A stretch of 64,000 nt of DNA from Geothermobacter hydrogeniphilus (GTDB lineage: Bacteria > Desulfobacterota > Desulfuromonadia > Desulfuromonadales > Geothermobacteraceae), in assembly GCF_002898515.1 (NCBI RefSeq), contig NZ_PPFX01000001.1, forward strand, positions 62,001-126,000, written 5' to 3'. Made by a program: the position numbers and the translations under genes. A model generated the notes under the pieces. That model made no database searches and had not been told where the DNA came from. It saw only the letters and a program-made list of their open reading frames with translations. Below are positions 16,572 through 24,520 of the stretch, piece by piece (the stretch's first letter is position 1; every line of letters begins with the position of its first letter).

Positions 16572-17738
16572 ATGGGAACCACCGCTGACTATAAGCTTAT
16601 CGATCTCTTTTCAGGGTGCGGAGGAATGACCCGGGGGTTTGTCGACACCGGTCGTTTCAGGCCGGTTTTCGCCAATGATTTCAATCGGGAGGCGATTGAG
16701 TCCTACAGGACGAATTTTGATCCGTCGGGGGAACATTCGGTTCTTGGTGATATCAAAGCTCTTCTGGACAACGGAAGCTGTCCGGTCCCACAGGCCGATG
16801 TAGTCATCGGCGGCCCTCCCTGCCAGGGGTTTTCGCTGCTGAACAAAAAACGGCTCGGTGATCCGAGGCGGTCGCTGTGGTTCCAGTTTATGCGTGTTGT
16901 CGAACTCAGCAGCGCCAGAATCGTTGTCATGGAGAATGTTCGACAACTGCTCACCTCTCCGGAATGTTTTGAGATCTACAAAACATTGAAAAATCTCGGT
17001 TTCAGATATGTCAGCAAAAGGGTTCTGAACGCTGCGGATTATGGTGTCCCTGAAATGCGCTTCAGGACGATTATTCTGGCCGCGAAGGACAATCACATTT
17101 CTCTTCCGCAACCGACTCACTGTGACCCCGCAAAGGCCGCCGACACCGAAATCCGTTCGCTCGGAATGCTTGATCTCCGGCCATGGGAAAATGTCCGGTC
17201 TGCTATCGGGGACCTGCCTGTTCCCCGGGGAACCGAAATCAGGAATGTCCCACCCCCGCTGGATCTTCATTTCGGCAGACGCCCCAGACCCGTCAGTATA
17301 GAGAGATATAAAGCCGTACCGCCGGGAGGGAACCGGTTCGACCTGCATCGGAACCGACCGGATATAACACCTGACTGCTGGGCGAATAAACCCACCGGCA
17401 GCACAGATATTTTCGGCCGTCTATGGTGGGACCGGCCATCGGTCACAATTCGTACGGAGTTCTTCAAACCGGAAAAAGGTCGCTATCTTCACCCTGACCA
17501 ACATCGACCGATTACTCACAGGGAAGCGGCACGAATCCAGTCTTTTCCGGACAATTTCACGTTCAGTGGTTCCAAGATCGAAATTGCCAAGCAGATAGGC
17601 AACGCTGTCCCGCCGTTGCTGGCTCAAGCATTGGCCGTTGAAGTTATCCGTTCTCTGGAAGGAGAAACGGATGCAGGCTATGTGAAGGAAACCGAAGCTG
17701 TCTATAAACGGATTGCCGAAATCAAACTTGCAATGTGA
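16572..17738 (+). CDS. C5-cytosine DNA methyltransferase (Dcm type)
   Basis: A 388-residue m5C methyltransferase with its motifs in order: DLFSGCGGMTRGF (I, SAM), GGPPCQGFS with nucleophile C84 (IV), VMENV (VI), FRTIILAAK (VIII), a variable target-recognition region, REAARIQSFPD (IX) and QIGNAVPP (X). It modifies cytosine in a site I cannot predict. An upstream ATG at 16554 is also in frame. The stop overlaps the GTG of the HNH gene. Base composition is clearly less GC-rich than the flanks, which suggests transfer. It is probably the protective half of a restriction system. Confidence 0.93.
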   Translation: MGTTADYKLIDLFSGCGGMTRGFVDTGRFRPVFANDFNREAIESYRTNFDPSGEHSVLGDIKALLDNGSCPVPQADVVIGGPPCQGFSLLNKKRLGDPRRSLWFQFMRVVELSSARIVVMENVRQLLTSPECFEIYKTLKNLGFRYVSKRVLNAADYGVPEMRFRTIILAAKDNHISLPQPTHCDPAKAADTEIRSLGMLDLRPWENVRSAIGDLPVPRGTEIRNVPPPLDLHFGRRPRPVSIERYKAVPPGGNRFDLHRNRPDITPDCWANKPTGSTDIFGRLWWDRPSVTIRTEFFKPEKGRYLHPDQHRPITHREAARIQSFPDNFTFSGSKIEIAKQIGNAVPPLLAQALAVEVIRSLEGETDAGYVKETEAVYKRIAEIKLAM

Positions 17739-18664
17739 TTTTCAAAATGACCAAAGATAAGGCTCTGTTGAAACAGCAGATCATAACCCTGTTGGCAGGC
17801 TTCAACACGGATCCTGATGCCGATATCCGCTCACAGGTTTTGGCTTTAATACCGGTATGGGAGGGTCTTCAATCTCTGGGAACAACTCTTGTTCCCCAAG
17901 CCGTGGCCAAAAGCGCAAGAGATCGCATTCTGCATTATCTGCGCAAGTATCCCCTTCAGATCATTTCACATAAAGAGATCATGATCGTTGCCGGAATCAG
18001 CGAATGGGCGAGACGTGTGCGTGAACTCAGGGTTGAAAGAGGTTGGGCAATCATGAGCGGAACCACCGCCCGGGATATGCAGAATGCCGGAGAATTTGAA
18101 GGTTTGCCGGATTGCAGCGGGATGAAGCCTGACGATTATATCCTCATCGATGAACGTCAAGATCGGGAAGCGGCTTATCGCTGGAAGGTCGCCAACGAGA
18201 TTCGTAAAAGCAAAGGTGGCTCAAAAGCCCATATCCTTGAATTTCTTCGGGAAAATGTCGGCAAGGCCGTAAGCGGGGAAGAATTGCGGTACGTTGCCAA
18301 GGGCGCAGCAGAATGGGCCCGTCGCATCAGGGAACTACGGACAGAAGATGGGTGGCCGGTGAGATCCCGACTGAACGGCAGACCGGATCTGCCGATTGGG
18401 GTTTATATTCTGGAAGAAGACCGCCAAGCCCCCGTACATGATAGAAAGATTGAAGATCGTGTTCGGGGTAACGTGCTGAAACGGGATACGTATTGTTGTG
18501 TGGACTGCGGATGGTCCCGTAAAGACTGGAATGCAGATGATCCCCGCTATCTTGAACTCCATCATATTCAGCACCATGCTGATGGAGGGGACAACACAGA
18601 AGACAATTTAATAACCCTCTGCAACATCTGTCATGATGCCGTCCACAGGAAAGAGGGGAGATGA
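17735..18664 (+). CDS. HNH endonuclease with duplicated DNA-binding domain (probable restriction enzyme)
   Basis: A 309-residue protein. A domain of about 47 residues is repeated (61-107 and 163-209). Each repeat ends in EWARRxRELRxExGW, and the fold looks like a winged helix. The C-terminus is an HNH nuclease: C255/C258, HHI at 276-278, GGDN and NLITLCNICHDAVH (296-304). The GTG start overlaps the methyltransferase stop in a GTGA junction, so translation is probably coupled. The alternative ATG is at 17747. Its position beside a methylase and Vsr makes a type II restriction role likely. This is inference, not proof. Confidence 0.85.
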   Translation: MIFKMTKDKALLKQQIITLLAGFNTDPDADIRSQVLALIPVWEGLQSLGTTLVPQAVAKSARDRILHYLRKYPLQIISHKEIMIVAGISEWARRVRELRVERGWAIMSGTTARDMQNAGEFEGLPDCSGMKPDDYILIDERQDREAAYRWKVANEIRKSKGGSKAHILEFLRENVGKAVSGEELRYVAKGAAEWARRIRELRTEDGWPVRSRLNGRPDLPIGVYILEEDRQAPVHDRKIEDRVRGNVLKRDTYCCVDCGWSRKDWNADDPRYLELHHIQHHADGGDNTEDNLITLCNICHDAVHRKEGR

Positions 18665-18680
18665 CAGCGGTTCGCAGTAA

Positions 18681-19094
18681 TTATCCGACAGAAAAGACCG
18701 TCATCAATCTGTCGCGCAAACACTCAGGTTTTTTTGTCTCACATTCCCATACCACCAAAACGGTCCAGCCCTGATCCTGAAGTTTTGCCCGCGTTTCCGC
18801 ATCACGCCTGATATTCTGCATGAATTTTGTTTCCCAGAACGCCTTGTTGGTTTTCGGGGTTGAAGCATATTTGCAGCCGGCGTGTCTATGCCAGTAGCAG
18901 CCGTGGACGAAAATGACGGTGCGGCGTCCCGGAAGAACGATATCCGGGGTTCCGGGCAGGTTTTTTCGATGCAGCCGAAACCGCAGGCCCATCCCATGCA
19001 GTAAAGAGCGCACGATTTTCTCCGGGCCGGTATTCGAACTTCGTATCCGCCCCATATTCCAGCTGCGCTTTTCTTTTGAGATGTGATCGGTCAT
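18681..19094 (-). CDS. vsr: Very short patch repair endonuclease (Vsr)
   Basis: Vsr nicks T:G mismatches created by deamination of 5-methylcytosine at Dcm-type sites. The 137-residue protein is full-length for the family, with NMGRIRSSNTGPEKIVRSLL, LPGTPDIVLPGRRTVIFVHG and the zinc/active-site GCYWHRHAGC. It converges on the HNH gene with a 16-bp gap. Its presence supports a cytosine-C5 methylase cassette. GC content is lower than that of the neighbours. Confidence 0.95.
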   Translation of the reverse strand: MTDHISKEKRSWNMGRIRSSNTGPEKIVRSLLHGMGLRFRLHRKNLPGTPDIVLPGRRTVIFVHGCYWHRHAGCKYASTPKTNKAFWETKFMQNIRRDAETRAKLQDQGWTVLVVWECETKKPECLRDRLMTVFSVG

Positions 19095-19281
19095 CTACCC
19101 GCCCCGCTCAGTTTCGTACAGAACCAAGTATTGTACGGATGACCGCACCTGTCCAGCGATGTTTCGCCACTTTCCATTGTAGACAAGCGGGATGTGAATG
19201 AGAAGGTCGCTCATGAATTGCTGAAAGCGCAATTCCGGAGAAGTGAGCGAGGTTCACAATTCCATTATCGTAGCCTACTGT
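19095..19281. other. Non-coding stretch downstream of the restriction cassette
   Basis: A less GC-rich stretch upstream of vsr. It should contain the vsr promoter on the minus strand, but I see no convincing boxes. No gene is visible. Confidence 0.4.
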
Positions 19282-19680
19282 AATGTGGAGAAATCTCTCT
19301 CAGTTGGATGGCCTCTCACTCATCAACCAGGGCGCCATTGCTGAACAGTTTATCGGTCAGCACCTCCAGGCGCTATTGGCTGACGAGCCGAACCGTGAAC
19401 TGAATTCTTAGCTGCGTGAAGGGGGAGCCTCTAACGCTGAACTCGATTTTGTCATCGCCCCTGTTGGGAAGCTTACCTCCATAGAGGCCAAGTCAGGTCT
19501 TTGAAATCTCTCCATCTGTTTATGGGTAGTAAACAAAACACCCTTTGCTATTCGCTTCGATACGCAACCTCCCAGTATCCAGCAGGTAGAAACCTCATTC
19601 GTGATGAACGAGCAGCACAGATAGATCAGTTCTCCGCTGATTTTTCTGCCCCTCTACACGGTGGTACAACTGGAAACCAC
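19282..19680 (+). pseudogene. Decayed C-terminal fragment of an AAA ATPase with DUF4143
   Basis: Reading across one stop and at least two frame changes recovers a DUF4143-type C-terminus. Segments include LINQGAIAEQFIGQHLQALL, then after a TAG LREGGASNAELDFVIAP and LTSIEAKSG. After a shift there is KSLHLFMGSKQN. After another shift there is AIRFDTQPPSIQQVETSF, followed by a stop and LIFLPLYTVVQLE. These match the usual order (NQGxxAEQFVGQ, RE, AEVDYVI, VEVKSG, KSLxxF, RF, LPLY). The N-terminal ATPase half is missing. It is the remnant of a mobile or defence-linked gene family beside the restriction cassette. Confidence 0.7.
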
Positions 19681-19870
19681 CGGGAAAGATTACGGGAGCA
19701 TGCGGGCCAGGGGTGATAAATGGGCACCTAAGTCCCATCAAAACATCACTCCTTCCCCGCTCCTCCAGCAACTCCCTCAGCGGGGCATGGTAAAATGCAC
19801 CGGTAAGCGCCCCGCGCGGGCAACACTCCAACAGGAACTCACTGACTCAGGTGGAAGGAGTCCAGCTCCC

Positions 19871-20122
19871 ATGACCAAGCCCAACACCGATGCCGGTATG
19901 CCGATCGCCATCACCCTTGACCCGGGAACCTACGACCGCTGCGCCTGCGGTGGTTCGCAGAATCTGCCCTTCTGTGACGGCAGTCACTCCTCTGACGGCC
20001 CCCGGCCGATCCGCTTCGAGATCACCCGGCGGCAGAAGGTTTATCTCTGCAGTTGCGGCAAAACCGGCAACCGGCCCTTCTGTGACGGGGGCTGCGGGTT
20101 CAGCCCCGACAGCGAAAGCTGA
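19871..20122 (+). CDS. Small dual-CDGSH iron-sulfur protein
   Basis: An 83-residue protein with two CDGSH-type 2Fe-2S motifs. The first is canonical (CACGGSQNLPFCDGSH, about residues 24-39). The second (CSCGKTGNRPFCDGGC) has Cys where the cluster-binding His is expected. CDGSH proteins are redox or iron-sulfur handling proteins, and the bacterial partner is unknown. The ATG at 19871 follows GGAAGGAG. The frame extends upstream, but that part looks non-coding and overlaps the pseudogene. The stop abuts the convergent CGGC-type gene. Confidence 0.88.
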   Translation: MTKPNTDAGMPIAITLDPGTYDRCACGGSQNLPFCDGSHSSDGPRPIRFEITRRQKVYLCSCGKTGNRPFCDGGCGFSPDSES

Positions 20123-20473
20123 TCACTCGCGGTGTTTTCGTGCCGGCAGGCATATTGCCGCCCTGGTTCGTCCCTGGCGAGAGCCGTGCGTGTAGCCGAC
20201 CACCGCGAAATCCTCCGACAGCTTCCGTGCCAGAGCCTCATAGGCGGGGTTCTTGCTCCGCACGCAACTGGACAGGTGTACCACCTCGACTCCCAGCTGT
20301 TTCAGCCGCCCGATCTTTTTTTCCAGTGCCCCCCCGTCATGAGTGAAGGCGACCAGTTGGGCTTCCGGTCCGTAAGGGGCAAAGGCGTCGTCTCTCTGGA
20401 AAAAAGCGTTGAGGCAGCCTTTGCCGGTGCATTTGTCGAGTGTTGTCTTATGGACAATGATGGCGATTTTCAT
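20123..20473 (-). CDS. CGGC-domain-like small protein
   Basis: A 116-residue alpha/beta protein resembling the CGGC (DUF1847-like) family: MKIAIIVHKTTLDKCTG at the N-terminus and VVHLSSCVRSKNP near residue 65-75. The CGGC tetrad itself is replaced by THDGGA. The family is proposed to bind metal through cysteines. Here only C15, C20 and C70 or so remain. Function unknown. It is convergent with the CDGSH gene and on the same strand as the cobalamin cluster. Confidence 0.6.
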   Translation of the reverse strand: MKIAIIVHKTTLDKCTGKGCLNAFFQRDDAFAPYGPEAQLVAFTHDGGALEKKIGRLKQLGVEVVHLSSCVRSKNPAYEALARKLSEDFAVVGYTHGSRQGRTRAAICLPARKHRE

Positions 20474-20587
20474 CGTATTGTCGAGAAGTAAGAGGTGTTG
20501 CCAGAGCCTGGTGGCGATGTCTGGCGATTGTCGTCGCGATCGGCCGCTCGTCGATCCTGCGACCCCGGCGCGGGGTCCGGCTGCTGT

Positions 20588-21364
20588 TCATGCGCTGTCG
20601 CGGCGGAGCTTTTCTCTGCCGTTTCCCGGCCGCCATCCCTGCCGGCCCACGTGCACAATGAGAGTACTCATGTAGCTGAGCGGGACTGGCTGCCAGCTTT
20701 CGAGGTTGTCGACCAGCAGTTCGCCGTTGCCCTGCTCGACGCAGCTGACCAGGCGGGCGGAGCCGAGCAGGCCGCGTTCTTTCAGGAGCGTGCGGAGAGC
20801 GCTGATCATCCCGCCGGCCTTGTAGAGTACCAGGGTCTCGCAATGGTCCAGGGCCCCGGCAACCAGCTCCAGGTCGGTGGCCGACATCAGGGTCAGGCGA
20901 TCCTCCTGTAGGGTGAGGGGGACGCCGAAGCGGCTGGCGCCGGTCTGAAAAGCGCTGATTCCGGGGACCACGTGGATTCGTTCCCGGGGGAGCTGTTCCG
21001 TCAGCCCCTGCATGAGGTAGGAGCTGGTGGCAAAGATCAGGGGGTCGCCGAGTGTTGCCTGGACCACGGCACGCCCCTGCCGGCAGTGGTCTCCCACCTG
21101 TCCGGCCAGCTCCTGCCAGCGGGCACGGGTGGCCTGGTCGTTGCGCTGCATGGGATAGCTGACACAGAGCAGCTGCTGATCCCGCAGAAACGGCCGGATC
21201 GTCTCCAGGGCCAGGCTGCGATCGGCTCCCTGGGCGCGGGGAACAATCACCAGGTCGGCGCTCTCGATGATCCGGGCGGCGCGCAGGGTCAGCAGGTCCG
21301 GAGTGCCGGGACCGACGCCGACGGCGTAGAAGTGTCCGGACAGGGCGGGGCTGGCTGGGTTCAT
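20588..21364 (-). CDS. cbiL: Precorrin-2 / cobalt-factor II C20-methyltransferase
   Basis: A SAM-dependent tetrapyrrole methylase that methylates C20 of (cobalt-)precorrin-2 in corrin ring synthesis. Its 258 residues carry the family signatures: FYAVGVGPGTPDLLTLRA, LGDPLIFATSSYL (SAM loop) and VVPGISAFQTGASRFGVPL. The start overlaps the stop of the BtuF-like gene by 4 bp, so it is co-translated with the transporter. It is the last gene of the riboswitch-controlled minus-strand operon. CobI is the aerobic-pathway name, but the CbiK neighbour favours the anaerobic type. Confidence 0.9.
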   Translation of the reverse strand: MNPASPALSGHFYAVGVGPGTPDLLTLRAARIIESADLVIVPRAQGADRSLALETIRPFLRDQQLLCVSYPMQRNDQATRARWQELAGQVGDHCRQGRAVVQATLGDPLIFATSSYLMQGLTEQLPRERIHVVPGISAFQTGASRFGVPLTLQEDRLTLMSATDLELVAGALDHCETLVLYKAGGMISALRTLLKERGLLGSARLVSCVEQGNGELLVDNLESWQPVPLSYMSTLIVHVGRQGWRPGNGREKLRRDSA

Positions 21365-22146
21365 CCGTTGCTGGCCTCCCGGAAGTAGCGGTTGAGTTTC
21401 AGGACATTGTCGAAACTGTGCGTGTTGGCGCGGGAGAAGAGCAGTTCGTCGACTCGCAGAAACCGGGCATCAAGTCGCTTCAGCGGGCCACGTTCAGCAG
21501 GCGGGAGCGGATTTTTGTTCATCGGTCCAACCTGGTAGATGTAGACATCCGGCTGCCGGGCGAGGACTGATTCCGGGTTGAAACGAACCAGTTTCCGACG
21601 GCTCGGAGCGAGCAGAACACCTCCTGCTCGGTTGACAATGTCGGCCACGATGTGACCGCTGCCGGCAACGATGAGCGGCATGGCGGTAATTTCGAACATC
21701 ACTTTCGGTGCGGCGGCGAGCGGCTTGATGTCGGCCAGTTTTTGCCGCTGGCGGGCAACCAATCGTTTGCCGGCGGTTGGTTTGTCCAGCGTCGCCGCCA
21801 GTTCGCCGATCTGCTGCAGGATTTCGTCGAGGGTGCGGGGGTGATAGGTGAAAACTGGTGCGTCGACCGCGGCTGCCATCTGCTCGGAGAAAAACCGATT
21901 GGAGGAGATAATCAACAGGTCGGGGGCGAGTGAACGGATAATCTCCAGGTTGGGGTGGATGTGTGAGCCGACCTGGCGGGCGCGGGGGAATCCTTTGAGG
22001 TTCCGGGTCACTCCGACCACCTGGTTCGCCACGCCCAGTTTGAGCAGAATGTCGCCGGCGGCCGGGGCCAGCAGGACGATACGCTTGGCGGCGACAGCTT
22101 CAGTGCTGAAACAGAAAAGCAGCAGTACCAGTAGCAACTTGGACAT
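21361..22146 (-). CDS. btuF: BtuF-like periplasmic substrate-binding protein
   Basis: A 261-residue helical-backbone metal/corrinoid-binding protein with a signal peptide (about residues 1-19, cleaved near AVAA). The BtuF/FepB-type fold shows in RIVLLAPAAGDILLKLG, LEIIRSLAPDLLIISS and GVLLAPSRRKLVRFNPE. It probably captures cobalamin or a corrinoid in the periplasm for the adjacent permease and ATPase. Substrate is inferred from the upstream cobalamin riboswitch and from cbiL. Iron-chelate binding is the main alternative. Confidence 0.8.
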   Translation of the reverse strand: MSKLLLVLLLFCFSTEAVAAKRIVLLAPAAGDILLKLGVANQVVGVTRNLKGFPRARQVGSHIHPNLEIIRSLAPDLLIISSNRFFSEQMAAAVDAPVFTYHPRTLDEILQQIGELAATLDKPTAGKRLVARQRQKLADIKPLAAAPKVMFEITAMPLIVAGSGHIVADIVNRAGGVLLAPSRRKLVRFNPESVLARQPDVYIYQVGPMNKNPLPPAERGPLKRLDARFLRVDELLFSRANTHSFDNVLKLNRYFREASNG

Positions 22147-22837
22147 TGTAAGTCTCCGTAAGCAGTGCGGGGGTCAGTTGCGCCCTGTGCACGTCGGCCA
22201 GCAGGCGCCCCTCTTTCAGCAGCAGGAAGCGGTCGAAAAAGCGGTGCGCGAGATTGATGTCGTGGACCGGTGCGACGATGGTTTCCGGTCTGTCCCTGAG
22301 CAGGGAAAAGATCTCCAGGGCATGGCGGATGTCAAGGCCGGCGTTCGGCTCGTCGAGATAGAGCAGCGGGGCCTGCTGGTTGAGGACCCGGGCCAGCATC
22401 ACCCGGCGTTTTTCGCCCCCGGAGAGCTGGTTGAACGGCCGCTCGGCGAGATCCTCCAGGTCGAACCGGGCCAGCATCTCCGCGCTCAGCTGCCGGTCCT
22501 CGGCGCTGAAGGCATTCCCCTGCCGATGGGGGAAGCGGCCGAACAGCACCACTTCGAAGACGCTGAACGGGAAGATGACGTCGCTGAACTGGGGCAGCAG
22601 GGCGAACAGCCGCGCCCGTCGGATCATCGGGATTTTCTGCAGCGGCGCGTTGCCGTAGCGCACCTGGCCTCCGGACGGCGGCAGCAGCCCGGCGAGCAGC
22701 TGCAGCAGGGTCGTTTTGCCACAGCCGTTTTCCCCCAGGATGGCGACTTTCTCTCCCGGGGCGATCTGCAGCCGGTCCAGCTCCAGGGTGAAATGTCCCC
22801 GTCGGAAGCGCAGCTTGTCGACGCTCAGTTCAGCCAT
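22100..22837 (-). CDS. btuD: BtuD-like ABC transporter ATPase
   Basis: A 245-residue ATP-binding subunit of an iron-chelate/B12 type importer: Walker A GENGCGKTT, Q-loop LLPQFSDV, signature LSGGEKRR, Walker B LLYLDEP and the H-loop VHD. The start at 22837 is chosen because it gives the normal N-terminus. It overlaps the stop of the permease gene by 8 bp. Its 3' end overlaps the BtuF-like gene by 47 bp, which is unusually long. The tail of about 30 residues beyond the usual end reads TYNVQVATG, a normal family ending, so the overlap appears real. Confidence 0.9.
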   Translation of the reverse strand: MAELSVDKLRFRRGHFTLELDRLQIAPGEKVAILGENGCGKTTLLQLLAGLLPPSGGQVRYGNAPLQKIPMIRRARLFALLPQFSDVIFPFSVFEVVLFGRFPHRQGNAFSAEDRQLSAEMLARFDLEDLAERPFNQLSGGEKRRVMLARVLNQQAPLLYLDEPNAGLDIRHALEIFSLLRDRPETIVAPVHDINLAHRFFDRFLLLKEGRLLADVHRAQLTPALLTETYNVQVATGTAAFLFQH

Positions 22838-23780
22838 GCCAGAATCTTTCCCGGCGGGTCTGCAGCAGGTAGAGGAAAAAACTGCCGCCGAGCAGGGCGG
22901 TGACGATGCCGACCGGCAGTTCGGCACCGCCGGGGATGATGATCCGGGCCAGGGTGTCGGCGGCGGTCAGCAGCAGGGCGCCGAGCAGAGAGGAATAGAA
23001 GAGGTTGTGGCGCATGTCGCTGCCGAACAGGCTGCGGGCGATGTGCGGAACGATCAGGCCGACAAAGCCGATGATGCCGGTGTGGCTGACGGCGACGGCG
23101 ACCAGCAGGGTGGCGATGACAAAGGCAAAGCTGCGCAACCGATGGACATTGACGCCCAGGGTCTGAGCCGAATGTTCGTCGAGAGCCAGCAGGTTGAGCT
23201 GCAGGGCCCGGCGGCTGAACAGCAGGTAGGCAACGGCAAAAACCGCCAGGCAGACCAGCAGCTTTCCCCAGTCGACGACGAAAAAGCCGCCCATCAACCA
23301 GAAGACAATCGAGGAAAGGGAATCCTCGAAATAGTACTTGGAAAAACTGATCACCGCCGAGGCAACGATGTTCATGACAATCCCGGCCAGAATCATGCTT
23401 ACCGGGTTGATGAAGCCGTCCCTGCGGGCCAGGCGATAGACCAGCAGCAGCCCGCCCAGCCCGGTCAGCAGGGCGACCAGCGGCACCAGCGGCAGCGGGA
23501 TCCCGAGGGCGATGGCGAGGACCGCGCCCAGGGCGGCTGAGGACGCCGCCCCGGTGGTGAAACTGTCGGCCAGGGGATTCTTCAGGGTCAGTTGGTAGAC
23601 GCTCCCCGACAGGCCGAGCATGGCACCGATCACGGCGCTGAACAGCACCCGCGGCAGCCGCAGTCCGAAAAGGATGTCTCGTTCCACCGCCGTCAGATTG
23701 AAGGGATGGATGGTCGTCGAACCGAGCAGGCAGGAGCCGACCAGGGTCAGGACGAAGAGGAACCAGAGCAGCCGTTTCAT
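22830..23780 (-). CDS. btuC: BtuC-like FecCD-family permease
   Basis: A 316-residue polytopic permease of the FecCD/BtuC family: about ten membrane helices, RLPRVLFSAVIGAMLGLSG near residues 43-61, and the coupling region IGFVGLIVPHIARSLFG, both diagnostic. It moves the substrate delivered by the BtuF-like protein using the adjacent ATPase. The start codon overlaps the stop of the upstream ABC-2 permease gene by 4 bp, so the two different transporter types are translated together. Confidence 0.9.
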   Translation of the reverse strand: MKRLLWFLFVLTLVGSCLLGSTTIHPFNLTAVERDILFGLRLPRVLFSAVIGAMLGLSGSVYQLTLKNPLADSFTTGAASSAALGAVLAIALGIPLPLVPLVALLTGLGGLLLVYRLARRDGFINPVSMILAGIVMNIVASAVISFSKYYFEDSLSSIVFWLMGGFFVVDWGKLLVCLAVFAVAYLLFSRRALQLNLLALDEHSAQTLGVNVHRLRSFAFVIATLLVAVAVSHTGIIGFVGLIVPHIARSLFGSDMRHNLFYSSLLGALLLTAADTLARIIIPGGAELPVGIVTALLGGSFFLYLLQTRRERFWHG

Positions 23781-24520
23781 GCCTGCACCCTGGCGACCAC
23801 CCGGCCGGCGAGCAGAAACAGGCCGACCAGCATGATCAGCAGCACCGGAAACAGCCCGGTTTCGACCGTGACGCCCGGCAGCAGGGTCGAGCGGATCAGT
23901 CGTGTTGAGTACGTCAGCGGCGAGAGAGCGGCCAGCAGACGAACCGGAAGCGGCATCTGCGCCACCGGAAAGAAGGTGCCGGAGAGAAACATGATCGGCG
24001 TGATCAGAAAGGCGTTCATGGTCGCCTGGTCGCTGTGGTTGCGTACCAGCAGGGCGACCACCAGCCCGAGCAGGGCGAAGATCCCGAGGTGCAGCAGCAG
24101 CGCCAGCAGAAACAGTGGTCCGAAGTGCAGCTGCACACCGCACAGCAGGCTGTAGAAGGCGATGACCAGCATCGGGATCAGTCCCCTGGTGATACCGTAG
24201 CCCATCTCGCCGACCACGATTTCCCAGCGTCGGATCGGCGCCAGCAGGTATTCTTCGAACACCTTGAAGTAGAAGCGGGCGATGTTGATTTCGGTGGCGA
24301 TGCCGTAACTCTGGTTCATGCTGCTCATGGTCAGCAACCCCGGCAGCAGAAAGGCCAGGTAGCTCAATCCGTCCACCCGGGCGTTGTTGCCGATCCCGTA
24401 GCCGAAGGCGATCAGGAACAGCCCCGGTGAAACGGCCGCCGAGAGCACGGTCTTGACCAGTTTCTTGCGCAGGATCAGGATCTCACGCAGATAGATGCCA
24501 CGGACGCCGTTCAGCATCAT
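23777..24520 (-). CDS. ABC-2 type transporter permease
   Basis: A 247-residue ABC-2 family membrane subunit with about six helices. The C-terminal segment PLTYSTRLIRSTLLPG is the usual family mark. It pairs with the ATPase encoded just upstream (4-bp overlap). ABC-2 systems normally export. Here it lies between a cobalamin riboswitch and BtuCDF-like genes, so its cargo is probably linked to corrinoid, cobalt or precursor metabolism, but this is inference. Confidence 0.85.
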   Translation of the reverse strand: MMLNGVRGIYLREILILRKKLVKTVLSAAVSPGLFLIAFGYGIGNNARVDGLSYLAFLLPGLLTMSSMNQSYGIATEINIARFYFKVFEEYLLAPIRRWEIVVGEMGYGITRGLIPMLVIAFYSLLCGVQLHFGPLFLLALLLHLGIFALLGLVVALLVRNHSDQATMNAFLITPIMFLSGTFFPVAQMPLPVRLLAALSPLTYSTRLIRSTLLPGVTVETGLFPVLLIMLVGLFLLAGRVVARVQA

